DNA from: Proteobacteria bacterium UBA3588
Lineage (GTDB): Bacteria; Pseudomonadota; Gammaproteobacteria; Thiohalomonadales; Thiohalomonadaceae
NCBI GenBank assembly: GCA_002376325.1
Contig: DFMR01000110.1
Span: 8,299 to 22,314 of the forward strand
Reading direction: 5' to 3'
DNA: 14,016 nucleotides
Both the position numbers and the translations under genes were made by a program. This document shows positions 1 through 7,816 of the stretch, piece after piece (position 1 is the stretch's first letter; each line of letters starts with the position of its first letter). The notes under the pieces are model-generated. The model was given only the letters and a program-made list of their open reading frames with translations, was not told the DNA's origin and did no database searches.

Positions 1-471
1 ACGCCGCAAGATCGCGAGATCGCACGCATGGGCGACCTGTTCGAGGTGATGCGGACCGAGGCACTCGGCGGACGTTACGGCCACACCAAGCAGCAACTAC
101 TCGCCGTGTATGCCAAATACAAGCATCTGGAGACGGCCTGGTATCCCTCGGTGAAGAGCGGCAACGGCCTGATCGGCTACGATCGGTGGCTGCTCGCCCG
201 CGAACGGCAACAATCGGCACGGCAGAATAGCGCCGGGTCCGGCGATATGCAGGCGCTTGCGGCACGTATGCAGGCGGCCGCGGCGGCCGGTCGCATGGAC
301 GAGATGGAGGCGCTCAGCCAACAGGCGCAGCAGGGTGGTTCCATGTCGACAACTTCGACGCTGTTTCATGACCAGTGGGATCACTGGTTGGCTATCCTGA
401 AAAAACTTGATGCCCATGCCTACCGCACGCGCATAGTGATCAATACGCAACCCAAGAGCTGGGGCTATTGA
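1..471 (+). CDS. 3' end of an unrecognised gene (partial)
   Basis: The reading frame is open from the first base of the window and stops with TGA at 469-471, so the true start probably lies upstream. An ATG at 28 is in frame but has no Shine-Dalgarno sequence, so it is more likely internal. The visible part is about 156 residues. It is mostly helical in character, with aromatic- and Lys-rich segments (VYAKYKHLETAW), an Ala/Met/Gln-rich stretch in the middle that could be a coiled coil, and a hydrophilic C-terminus ending in KSWGY. No signal peptide or membrane segment is visible in this part, but the N-terminus is missing. I do not recognise a family. It is followed by a 208-base gap before the next gene on the same strand. 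Confidence 0.6.
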   Translation, partial: TPQDREIARMGDLFEVMRTEALGGRYGHTKQQLLAVYAKYKHLETAWYPSVKSGNGLIGYDRWLLARERQQSARQNSAGSGDMQALAARMQAAAAAGRMDEMEALSQQAQQGGSMSTTSTLFHDQWDHWLAILKKLDAHAYRTRIVINTQPKSWGY

Positions 472-518
472 GTCCGAACGCGGGCGCTGCCGGATATGGC
501 CCGGTCCCAAGGCGCTGT

Positions 519-536
519 AGCGTACAGTCTGTCGCT
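519..536. repeat. 18-bp near-palindrome upstream of the BTAD regulator
   Basis: AGCG-T-ACAG-T-CTGT-CGCT is a dyad around position 528 with one unpaired T in the left arm. It lies about 145 bp before the start of the regulator at 680. Nearby, ACGTT (539-543) and AACGT (549-553) form another short inverted repeat. Either could be an operator or part of the end of the upstream transcript. There is no T-tract, so it is not a standard intrinsic terminator. Function is unknown. Confidence 0.25.
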
Positions 537-640
537 TGACGTTTTCATAACGTTCCGGGCGTCAGCATAAAAAAACGGTCGGCGCCGTCTTGGTGGAAAT
601 CGCTTCTCCACAAGGATGTGCGCTACCGTAGCCGTAGGGT

Positions 641-658
641 GGCGGCCCATGTGCCGCC
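641..658. repeat. GC-rich inverted repeat before the BTAD regulator
   Basis: GGCGGC (641-646) and GCCGCC (653-658) form a 6-bp stem with a 6-base loop, in a context starting CGTAGGGTGG. This resembles the CGTAGGGTGG...CCACC-type dispersed hairpins common in proteobacterial intergenic DNA, but only one degenerate copy is visible. It ends about 20 bases before the start codon at 680 and could influence translation. Confidence 0.3.
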
Positions 659-679
659 CGCGAAGCGCAGGTACCGTCA

Positions 680-3600
680 ATGTTGAAGCCGATCGATTCG
701 GCCGAGCCTCGGCGACCGGCCAAGCTGAATCCGCCGCGTCCGCCGATCTCGGTTTTCCGGCGTAACCGTCTTTCTCGCCAGATCAAGTGGGTGCTGGAGG
801 CGGGAGCCGCGCTGTGGGTGCAAGGGCCTGCCGGCGCGGGGAAGACGACGCTGATCGCCAGTTTTCTGGAGACTGAGCAATGCCCGGCCGTCTGGTATCG
901 CCTGGACGTAGATGATGCCGAACCCGCCGTATTCTTCCGCAATATGCGGCTCACCTGCAACGCGACGCGGGCCGATACGCCGCTGCCGTCGTATGACCCG
1001 CGTATCGGTCAGGACCCGGTGCGGTTTGCGTCCACATTCTTTCGTGTCTATTTCGAGTCCATGCCTGCCGGCGCGGTGCTGGTGCTGGACGATTACCACG
1101 AGGTCGAATCGGACGGCGTCCTGGATGCCATTCTGGCGGCGGCGCTGGCCGAGCTACCGATGGACCGACATCTGGTGATCATCAGTCGTGCGGCCGCACC
1201 GAAGACGGTGGCGCGGTTGTTGGCGGAGGGGCGGTTGCAGTGTCTGGGATGGGAGGCGTTGCGCCTCAACGACGACGAGGCGCGGCAGATAGCGCGGCTG
1301 CGCCTGCCGCGCGCGCAGCGTAGCGAGCTGGCGGTGGAGGAGCTCAACCGGCGGGTCCAGGGCTGGGTCGCCGGGCTGGTGCTGTTGTTGCAGCAGGGTG
1401 CAACGGCCGATCTGACGACGGCGCCGACGCCGGATACCGTCAATGAATACTTCGATACCCAATTGTTCGGTCGGCAGGGGAGCGACGAATTCGACGTGCT
1501 GGCGGCCTTGTCGTTGTTCGCCGATTTCACACCTGCGATGGCCGAGGCGATGAGCGGCGATCCGCAGGCGCCGACACGGGTGGAGAAGCTCTATCGGCGC
1601 AATTTTTTTCTTACCCGCCACCAGGGTGAGGCAGGCACCCTTTCGTATCGATTTCATCCTCTGTTTCAGAACTATCTGCGTCGAGAACTGGCTGTCCGAT
1701 TGTCGGCGGAAGAGCAAGCCGCGCTGCAGTTGCGTGCGGCCGACATTCTTTCCGGTCAAGGTGCGGTGGTGGAGGCGGTGCGCTTGTATCAGGCGGCGCA
1801 GGCATGGCCGCAGGCCGAGGCACTGTTGGTTGCCGAGGCGCCGCAGATGTATCAGAACGGTGATTTTGGTTCGCTGCGTCAGGCGTTGGGCAGAATGCCC
1901 GAGGAGAGGCTCGAACGGAATGCCTGGTTGCTGATGTGGCGCGGGGCGGCGACGGCGATTCATGGGGCGAGCCTGGGCCGGGCGGATCTGGAGCACGCCT
2001 ATGGGCTGTTCCGCGATGGGCATGACCTGACAGGGGCGTTGACCGCGTGGTGTACGCTGGTGGAGGGGTTCATCTTCGAGTGGGGGGATTTCCATCCGCT
2101 GGATCGATGGATTGACGTCTTCGACGAGTTGGAACCGGCATTGGCGCACGCGCCGCCGCCGCTCATGCATCGCGCCACCGTTGCAATGTTCGGCGCGCTG
2201 TTCAACCGCCGTCCTTTCGGGCCACGGGTGGCCGAATGGGCCGAGCGCACCGAGGAGGTCTTCCTGGATACGGTCGACACGGTAACGCGCGCATTGGTGG
2301 TAAGCAATCTGGCGTTTTACTACGGTTTCACTCGCGGCCGGATGAGTCGGGCCGCCGCGTTTTTGAACGACATCAAAACGAGCGAAGGATCGGGGTTCGA
2401 CAACCCGATCGCCGATATCGTGTTTCTCGGTCACTTTGCCGTGGTCAATCTGTGGAGTACCGGTGACGTGGACGTCAGCTTGGCGGCCATCCGCAAGGGT
2501 ATCGACAGGGTAAAGGAAACGGGCGTCCACATGACGGACTTTCTGCTGTATGCGACGGGTGCCTGGACCTCTATCGCCGCCGGTAATTACCAGCGCGCCG
2601 ACTGGTTTATCGATGGCCTCGGTCGCGTCTTTAACCACGATGCGTTGCTCAATCGCTGTGTCTTTCACGATACCAACGCCATTGTGAATGTTCATCGCGG
2701 CAACATAGAGCTTGCCCGCGCGGAATCGGATATAAGCCTGGAACTTGCAAGCCGCGGCGGCATGCCGTTTGCTCAATGCGCATGCCTGTTGACGGCCTCC
2801 CGGGTACGCAGTGTGGCGGGTGAATGGGATGATGCCGAACACTTCCGGCAACGCGCTGCCGAGATTGCCGCGGCGATGGACAATCAGTTGATGCTGAACC
2901 AACTGGTTTGGTTCGAGGCGGCCGACCTGTTGCAACGATACGGCGAGGATGCCGTACTTGAGCCTTTGCAGCGGGCGCTGGGCGGCGGACGGATCGGCAA
3001 TATTTTCGCCAACCTCTGGCTGGAGCATGAACGCTTTGCGCGCCTGTGTCATATTGCACTGGTCCACGATATTGAGCCGGATCATATCCGGCGGCTGGTG
3101 GGCAACTTGGGGATGCGGACACCTGAGCCGGAATGGGGACGTGACGGTTGGCCGTTCTCGCTGCGCATCGAGTTCCTTTCCGGGTTGCGGGTTACAGTGT
3201 TGCGTAACGGCGAATACCGGCCGGTTACATTGCAGGGACGGAGCGGGCAGCTGCTGGAGGCTCTGGTGTGGCTGGGCGGCCGCAATGTCAGCCAGGAACA
3301 GCTGGCCGACATCCTGTGGCCGGACGCAGAGGGTGATGCGGCCCGGCGCAACTTCGATACCACGCTGCACCGGTTGCGCCGCGGGCTCGAGGACGAGCGC
3401 CTGCTGCCGCTTGAAGGCGGCCGGTTGAGCCTCGACCCGGGCCTCACCTGGAGCGATGTCGGTTCGCTGGAGACGGCGCGCCGGGCGTTGCAACGGGCGC
3501 AGCAGGCGGCCGACGATGGGGCGGTAGCACAGGCGCAGGCGCGATTGGTCGAGGAGGCCGCGGCATTGGCAGCGACGGCTGCGGCAGGCGGGCCGTTCGC

Positions 3601-3889
3601 GGCGTACAGCGCGGCACTGCGACGCGAAGTGGAACAGGCGTTCGGGCGGGCGGGGGCCTATTGGCAGGAACGGGACGCTTGGCCGGAGGCGGTCCAGGCT
3701 GTGGAGGCGCGGCTGCGCCTCAACCCGTTGGCCGAGGCTGCCTATGCCCAACTCATGCGCATCCATCTCGCCCGCGCCATGCCGGCCGAGGCGCTGACGG
3801 TCTACCGGCGGTGTACCGAAAATATCAAACAAATCCTCGGGGTAGCGCCGGGTGCGGAAATCGAGGCACTGCGGCGCGAGTTACCCTAG
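680..3889 (+). CDS. MalT-like STAND ATPase regulator with C-terminal winged helix and BTAD domain
   Basis: This 1069-residue cytoplasmic regulator combines an NTPase switch with a DNA-binding domain. Residues about 25-345 resemble the MalT/STAND ATPase. The P-loop GPAGAGKTT is at 49-57, the Walker B segment VLVLDDYH is at 133-140, and a sensor-like strand VIISR is at 166-170. Residues about 345-820 are helical repeats of TPR type, the usual ligand- or partner-sensing arm. Residues about 825-925 look like an OmpR-type winged helix (NVSQEQLADILWPD, then a LHRLRRGLED recognition region). The remainder is a bacterial transcriptional activator (BTAD) TPR domain ending with an LGVAPGAEIEALRREL-type tail. 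Unlike MalT, it has no LuxR helix-turn-helix at the C-terminus. ATG 680 is preceded by a weak GCAGG at 667-671. The next gene, a sigma-54 activator, follows after 184 bases on the same strand. The target promoter is not known, and autoregulation is possible. Confidence 0.9.
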   Translation: MLKPIDSAEPRRPAKLNPPRPPISVFRRNRLSRQIKWVLEAGAALWVQGPAGAGKTTLIASFLETEQCPAVWYRLDVDDAEPAVFFRNMRLTCNATRADTPLPSYDPRIGQDPVRFASTFFRVYFESMPAGAVLVLDDYHEVESDGVLDAILAAALAELPMDRHLVIISRAAAPKTVARLLAEGRLQCLGWEALRLNDDEARQIARLRLPRAQRSELAVEELNRRVQGWVAGLVLLLQQGATADLTTAPTPDTVNEYFDTQLFGRQGSDEFDVLAALSLFADFTPAMAEAMSGDPQAPTRVEKLYRRNFFLTRHQGEAGTLSYRFHPLFQNYLRRELAVRLSAEEQAALQLRAADILSGQGAVVEAVRLYQAAQAWPQAEALLVAEAPQMYQNGDFGSLRQALGRMPEERLERNAWLLMWRGAATAIHGASLGRADLEHAYGLFRDGHDLTGALTAWCTLVEGFIFEWGDFHPLDRWIDVFDELEPALAHAPPPLMHRATVAMFGALFNRRPFGPRVAEWAERTEEVFLDTVDTVTRALVVSNLAFYYGFTRGRMSRAAAFLNDIKTSEGSGFDNPIADIVFLGHFAVVNLWSTGDVDVSLAAIRKGIDRVKETGVHMTDFLLYATGAWTSIAAGNYQRADWFIDGLGRVFNHDALLNRCVFHDTNAIVNVHRGNIELARAESDISLELASRGGMPFAQCACLLTASRVRSVAGEWDDAEHFRQRAAEIAAAMDNQLMLNQLVWFEAADLLQRYGEDAVLEPLQRALGGGRIGNIFANLWLEHERFARLCHIALVHDIEPDHIRRLVGNLGMRTPEPEWGRDGWPFSLRIEFLSGLRVTVLRNGEYRPVTLQGRSGQLLEALVWLGGRNVSQEQLADILWPDAEGDAARRNFDTTLHRLRRGLEDERLLPLEGGRLSLDPGLTWSDVGSLETARRALQRAQQAADDGAVAQAQARLVEEAAALAATAAAGGPFAAYSAALRREVEQAFGRAGAYWQERDAWPEAVQAVEARLRLNPLAEAAYAQLMRIHLARAMPAEALTVYRRCTENIKQILGVAPGAEIEALRRELP

Positions 3890-3953
3890 TGCCCTGACGA
3901 TCTCGGGGGACTCCGAAAGCGCCGATTAGAGCGAAACAGGCCCCCCGCAGGGC

Positions 3954-3973
3954 GAATTGCGCTTTTGCAATTC
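3954..3973. repeat. Perfect 7-bp inverted repeat upstream of the sigma-54 activator gene
   Basis: GAATTGC (3954-3960) and GCAATTC (3967-3973) are separated by GCTTTT. No T-run follows, so it is a poor intrinsic terminator for the upstream gene. It could be an operator for the downstream regulator or a transcript-end hairpin. Confidence 0.35.
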
Positions 3974-3995
3974 CCCAGCAACTCAAATGCATTTT

Positions 3996-4013
3996 TGTAA
4001 GACGAATGTAAGA
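3996..4013 (+). repeat. Direct repeat TGTAAGA spaced by one helical turn
   Basis: TGTAAGA occurs at 3996-4002 and again at 4007-4013, start to start 11 bp. This puts the two copies on the same DNA face, as for tandem activator boxes. They lie about 60-80 bp before the start of the sigma-54 activator gene, inside its probable promoter region. No convincing -35/-10 pair could be assigned here. Confidence 0.3.
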
Positions 4014-4063
4014 GCGCATGTTTCATCATCGTAATCCTGTTCAATGGAGACCGCGGCCCGGAG

Positions 4064-4068
4064 GGAGG
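4064..4068 (+). promoter_or_regulatory. Ribosome binding site that favours the GTG start at 4074
   Basis: GGAGG, followed by further G residues to 4070, ends 5 bases before GTG 4074. The in-frame ATG at 4044 is preceded by no purine-rich sequence, so initiation at 4074 is the better choice. Confidence 0.6.
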
Positions 4069-4073
4069 GGAAC

Positions 4074-6008
4074 GTGCTGCAGAAGCTCGCGCCAGCGCAC
4101 ACGGCGGAGCGTGGTACCGGTGACGGGCGCGTGCGCTTTGGAGTCCAGGCCAAACTTGGCTTGAGCGTCCTGGTGGCCGTTGTGGTCTCGGCGCTCATCA
4201 TCGCCATGACCCTGGACATGTTCGGCCGGGACCGGGTCTACCGGGCCAATCTCGAAGAGTCCGCGGCAATGGTGCAGGCCGCGAGCCTTGCCTTCTCGCA
4301 GGCGCTGCGTCATGACGACGAGGTATTGCTTGACGCTCTGGTGCACGAATTGCAAAGCCGCAACGACCTGCATATTCGTGAGGCCTACGTGCTCGACACG
4401 AACGGCCGTGTCGTGGCTCATTCGATCAGTTCCGAATACGGCAAGCATTATCCCCTGCCGGCATTGTTGCGTACGCAAAATCCTCCGCGTCTGTATCGGG
4501 TAATTGCCTCCGGGGCCCCAACCTTTAAAGTGGTCAGCCTGTTGCAGGCGCAGGGGCGCACGCTCGGTGCTTTGATTGTCACCTTCAGTACCGAACAACT
4601 GGCGCAGAGCCTGCATTCGGAACTGGTGTGGGTGCTGGGCACTACTCTTCCCGTGCTGCTGCTGGCGGGACTGGGACTGCTGCTGTTCGGACGCAGTATG
4701 GTAAAACGCCTGGTGATGTTGCGTACCAATATCCTGGCGGTAGGTCGCGGTGAGCGGAGCGAATCGGTCGCGGTGCGCGGTGGTGACGAGATCGCATCGC
4801 TGAGTGCCGCCTTCAACCAGATGCGCCAGGACTTGGTGATGCTGGACAAAAAAGACCACGCTTCGACGGAGACCATCAAAGACCTCAATCGCGAACTCAA
4901 TATCCAACTGCATCAGGTACAGTTGTTGAAAGAACAGTTGGCGGAGGAGAATGCCGATCTGCGTCGACGTCTCAGCGGCATGAGTGGCGATCCGGATTTC
5001 ATCGGGCGCAGCGAGCCGGTAATGCGCCTGTTGGAACAGGCGGGACAGACCGCGCCGCTACCTATCAATGTTCTTCTCAGTGGAGAAAGCGGGACCGGCA
5101 AGGAATTGTTGGCGAGTTTCTTACACCGACGAGGGGAACGTGCAGACGGTCCCTTCATTAAGGTCAACTGCGCGGCGCTGCCGACGACGCTGATCGAAAG
5201 CGAGTTGTTCGGCCACGAGAAGGGGGCCTTCACCGGCGCGACAGCACAGCGCAAAGGAAAGTTTGAGTTGGCTCACGGCGGTACCTTATTTCTGGATGAA
5301 ATTGGCGAATTGCCGCTGGACTCACAAGCGAAGCTTCTGCGGGCCTTGCAACAGGGCGAGATTCAGCGCGTCGGCGGTAGCGCTCCGATCATGGTGGAGG
5401 TGCGATTGGTGGCGGCCAGCAATCGCAATTTGGCCGACGAGGTCAGTCGCGGAACATTTCGCGAGGACCTCTATTATCGGCTCAAGGTTATCGAGTTGTA
5501 TTGTCCGGCCTTGCGCGAGCGTTTCGATGATTTACCGATTCTGGCTCAGCATTTCGTGGAGCACTACAGTCACAAGCTGGAGCGCGCGGTCGTCGGCATT
5601 TCGCCCAATGCATTGCAGCGTCTGAACCAATATGGCTGGCCGGGAAATGTGCGTGAACTGGAACATGCCATCGCCCGCGCCGTGGCATTGGCGGAGACTC
5701 GCGTGCTGGGCGTAGAGGATTTCACGTTTCTGCCCAATACCGGTTCCGGAGTCGCTGATCTTGAATATACGGCAGTACCTGAGACGGCGTTTGACGAACT
5801 GCTGCGTATCTGCGCTCTGAGCAGCGACACAGTAGAGGGGGATATATGGGAACGCACTACTGCGGCGTGTGAACGGATATGTCTCACTGCTGCACTCAAT
5901 CAATCGCCCAACCAGAAAGAAGCTGCGGTGTTGCTGGGGATTACGCCGACCAAGATGCATCGACTGATGTACAAATACGGTCTCAAACGACCCGCGGTGT
6001 CGGCGTAA
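4074..6008 (+). CDS. Membrane-anchored sigma-54-dependent transcriptional activator (Cache-like sensor, HAMP, AAA+, Fis HTH)
   Basis: This protein couples an extracytoplasmic sensor directly to sigma-54 promoter opening. Numbering is from GTG 4074 (644 residues; an ATG at 4044 would add 10). TM1 is about 28-48. A Cache-like periplasmic domain follows at about 48-183 (AYVLDTNGRVVAHS, later GALIVTFS). TM2 is about 185-205, HAMP about 206-258, and a coiled coil about 268-302. The AAA+ domain is complete: Walker A GESGTGKE 337-344, GAFTGA loop 384-389, Walker B LFLDEI 405-410, FREDLYYRL 462-470 and WPGNVREL 522-529. A Fis-type helix-turn-helix ends the protein at about 613-636. There is no receiver domain, so it is a one-component activator rather than a response regulator. 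It converges on the five-gene operon at 6196-10297, whose promoter is of sigma-54 type and is its most obvious target (inference). Confidence 0.93.
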   Translation: MLQKLAPAHTAERGTGDGRVRFGVQAKLGLSVLVAVVVSALIIAMTLDMFGRDRVYRANLEESAAMVQAASLAFSQALRHDDEVLLDALVHELQSRNDLHIREAYVLDTNGRVVAHSISSEYGKHYPLPALLRTQNPPRLYRVIASGAPTFKVVSLLQAQGRTLGALIVTFSTEQLAQSLHSELVWVLGTTLPVLLLAGLGLLLFGRSMVKRLVMLRTNILAVGRGERSESVAVRGGDEIASLSAAFNQMRQDLVMLDKKDHASTETIKDLNRELNIQLHQVQLLKEQLAEENADLRRRLSGMSGDPDFIGRSEPVMRLLEQAGQTAPLPINVLLSGESGTGKELLASFLHRRGERADGPFIKVNCAALPTTLIESELFGHEKGAFTGATAQRKGKFELAHGGTLFLDEIGELPLDSQAKLLRALQQGEIQRVGGSAPIMVEVRLVAASNRNLADEVSRGTFREDLYYRLKVIELYCPALRERFDDLPILAQHFVEHYSHKLERAVVGISPNALQRLNQYGWPGNVRELEHAIARAVALAETRVLGVEDFTFLPNTGSGVADLEYTAVPETAFDELLRICALSSDTVEGDIWERTTAACERICLTAALNQSPNQKEAAVLLGITPTKMHRLMYKYGLKRPAVSA

Positions 6009-6023
6009 TTGCATATTTCAATG

Positions 6024-6040
6024 GTTATTAAGGTGATAAC
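6024..6040. repeat. Short A+T-rich inverted repeat after the sigma-54 activator gene
   Basis: GTTAT (6024-6028) and ATAAC (6036-6040) are 15 bases after the stop codon, with a TTTT run ending at 6051, about 10 bases downstream. It is a weak candidate transcript end for the activator gene. The stem is only 5 bp and A+T-rich. Confidence 0.2.
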
Positions 6041-6050
6041 GCAAGAGTTT

Positions 6051-6169
6051 TCAACCACAGGGAACATGGAGCAAGTAACAAGATCGGCAAAATCCTGTTC
6101 TATACTGTTCATCGCAAAGGGCTCCGCATCCGAAGAGCATTGGAATTCCCGTATGTTTCCCGTGGTTGA
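6051..6169. repeat. 119-bp segment bounded by 17-bp imperfect inverted repeats
   Basis: TCAACCACAGGGAACAT at 6051-6067 matches the reverse complement of ATGTTTCCCGTGGTTGA at 6153-6169 at 15 of 17 positions. The enclosed 85 bases show no convincing ORF. Three T residues flank each end (6048-6050 and 6170-6172), which could be a 3-bp target duplication or chance in T-rich DNA. The segment fills most of the gap between two convergent genes. It could be a small MITE-like element, a bidirectional transcript-end structure, or part of a structured RNA. Confidence 0.4.
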
Positions 6170-6195
6170 TTTCAGTATTTGTTTTGAAAACGTAT

Positions 6196-7242
6196 TTAAT
6201 ACGACACCTTGTGGTATCCGCGCGGCACCTCGAACAATTGCGCTGGCACAGCAGCAGTATTGATTTTCATAATCTCCGTCGTAGAACTGAAGATCGTTCT
6301 CATTCCGGTTGGGGTCTGCTGGTTCGCGGTCTTGCTGCTATGGAACATTCCGCTAAGCAGCCCGCCGATATTTCCTGCGGCACGCTTCAGCGCGGCCTCC
6401 CCATTGGCGCTCTCACTATTGCCTGATTCGTCGCCTTGCGCATCCGACCGCCACTTGACGGAGATGGAAATCGGATAACCATGAATTTTTCCCAGGGCTC
6501 GTTTTAGATCGTGTCGGTTTCTTCCCGAGATAAAACCCAACATACTCAATCCGAACTGCTGTTGTTGTTGCGGGCTTATGGTCATACCAAGATGCTTAAG
6601 ATAGGCGCTATTGTAGGCAAGTTCGGCGTCTTTTAGGATGTGCAGCGAACGCGTCTCGGGTGTCGCCCAAATATTCGATGTCATAACGCTCTTGCTGCGG
6701 CTTTTGGTGCGGGTGTTTTCCGTGACCACCAGCCATTTCATCAGATATTCCTTGCAGCGATAGCCGTTGATGGTGTTGCGTTTTCCTGTGGCCTGGACAG
6801 TCAATTCGTTGCGCACCACTCGAGTATGGTCTGTGTCGCTTTTGGTGTGTCTTTGCCGTTCGGAATCACGCGAACCGCTTTGGTGCGTATTGGAAGCCGC
6901 TTCGGCATTGTCGGCGGTCATGGGGAGTACGGTGTAGGTATGGCGTGCCGTGTTCAATGAAATGATTCGTCCCTTGTCGACACGGTAGATAACGACCGAC
7001 GAATGAGCGCCGCCAAATTTGCTGAGGATGCTGCCGGTAAATCTCATGGTGCTTTCGTAGCGCTTTTCCTTACCCTTTATATATTCAGTGGAGGTGTTGT
7101 TGCTGGCACCTAAACCCATAATTCCTCCGAAATGGGTTGCGCGTGTAACCGTGACGTCTGCAATAACGGTGGTCGGCAGCATCAACACAGTTGAAAACCC
7201 TAAGGCAATGGTGACGGCTACGGCTCGATATGATTTTATCAT
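6196..7242 (-). CDS. Exported protein, DUF4412-like (last gene of the secreted-protein operon)
   Basis: This 348-residue protein has a Sec signal peptide (positively charged start, hydrophobic core to about residue 22, likely cleavage after VIA at 28). The mature part begins with a beta-rich region (TRATHFGGIMGLG, YRVDKGRIISLNTARHTYTV). A hydrophilic insert follows at about 110-140, then INGYRCKEYLMKW at 158-170 with the only cysteine (163), a QQQQQ run at 225-229 and a Ser/Asn-rich linker at about 268-282. It ends in a VPAQLFEVPRGYHKV-type tail. The opening strands, the NGYRC motif and the closing VP.GY resemble DUF4412-type periplasmic proteins. That is by eye, and the function is unknown. 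AGGAG 8 bases before ATG 7242 supports the start. The 186-base gap upstream holds no sigma-54 consensus, so the gene may be read through from the operon promoter or have its own. Base composition is less G+C-rich than in the flanking regulators. Confidence 0.82.
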   Translation of the reverse strand: MIKSYRAVAVTIALGFSTVLMLPTTVIADVTVTRATHFGGIMGLGASNNTSTEYIKGKEKRYESTMRFTGSILSKFGGAHSSVVIYRVDKGRIISLNTARHTYTVLPMTADNAEAASNTHQSGSRDSERQRHTKSDTDHTRVVRNELTVQATGKRNTINGYRCKEYLMKWLVVTENTRTKSRSKSVMTSNIWATPETRSLHILKDAELAYNSAYLKHLGMTISPQQQQQFGLSMLGFISGRNRHDLKRALGKIHGYPISISVKWRSDAQGDESGNSESANGEAALKRAAGNIGGLLSGMFHSSKTANQQTPTGMRTIFSSTTEIMKINTAAVPAQLFEVPRGYHKVSY

Positions 7243-7428
7243 TGTCTGTTCTCCTTTCGGTCCGTCAGATAGTATGTCGTCTTGCTTATTGTGCGAGCTT
7301 GACGAAATAGGTGATCGTGAACTTGTTCTTGTTATGTGCAGTTCATGTGGTGTTGGATTAGGCTTCTGCGATATTTATGTCGGCTGATCTCGTTGTTGAG
7401 CTGCGCTACTTTCTGTGGCGGAATAGAG

Positions 7429-7785
7429 TTACCGTTCGTGCCCGGCGGTTTTTAGGCGCTTTTCGCATGCTTGATAATTGCGGTGCGCCTGGACCATGGC
7501 GTTGTACCTGTTTCTACATTGTCTGCGGCGAGCCCAATATTCCGCGGCTGCGCTGGTTTCATATTTTGGTGGCGGGTTGACTATTCCTCCCATGCAGGAA
7601 AACCAGGCTGTCAAAGCGGCGTGATCGGCGGCGTCTTCGCGTACGCACTGTTGCATATGGGGGGTGATGTTGCGCCCTTGTCGCGACATTTGGCGCGCCG
7701 TAGCAATGCCTGGCATGGCCATGCCCAGTGCCAGCAGTACAACGGCAATCCTGGCGTGGCGCGCATTATGAAAACGAATATTCAC
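7429..7785 (-). CDS. Small exported four-cysteine protein, unknown function
   Basis: This 118-residue protein has a signal peptide (hydrophobic core about 12-22, likely cleavage after ATA at 30). The mature 88 residues are mostly helical and basic, with cysteines at 47, 64, 90 and 107. The spacing is symmetric: C-x16-C, 25 residues including a PPP turn, then C-x16-C. This suggests a helical hairpin held by disulfides in the periplasm or outside the cell. The start is GTG 7785, supported by GGAGG 7 bases upstream. It lies 31 bases after the previous operon gene, so it is almost certainly cotranscribed. I do not recognise a family. Confidence 0.75.
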   Translation of the reverse strand: MNIRFHNARHARIAVVLLALGMAMPGIATARQMSRQGRNITPHMQQCVREDAADHAALTAWFSCMGGIVNPPPKYETSAAAEYWARRRQCRNRYNAMVQAHRNYQACEKRLKTAGHER

Positions 7786-7816
7786 GTCTATTCCTCCGAA
7801 TGTTTAGGGGGGATGT

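Noticed and set aside
1154..3832. A very long open frame on the minus strand opposite the STAND-BTAD regulator
   Set aside because: It is antisense to a gene with clear ATPase and DNA-binding motifs, its translation is rich in Arg, Gln, His and Pro with no domain, and long antisense frames are expected in G+C-rich genes.
4041..4913. A 290-codon minus-strand frame opposite the sigma-54 activator
   Set aside because: It overlaps the sensor and HAMP region of a well-supported gene, has low-complexity His/Gln/Arg content and no recognisable motif.
6009..6263. An 84-codon plus-strand frame after the sigma-54 activator
   Set aside because: It has no ribosome binding site, runs into the opposite-strand exported-protein gene and crosses the inverted-repeat segment; the translation shows no domain.
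7319..7328. Palindrome GAACTTGTTC upstream of the 348-residue exported protein gene, resembling a LexA box
   Set aside because: The spacing between the GAAC and GTTC halves (2 bases) does not fit LexA boxes of this type, and there is no supporting context.
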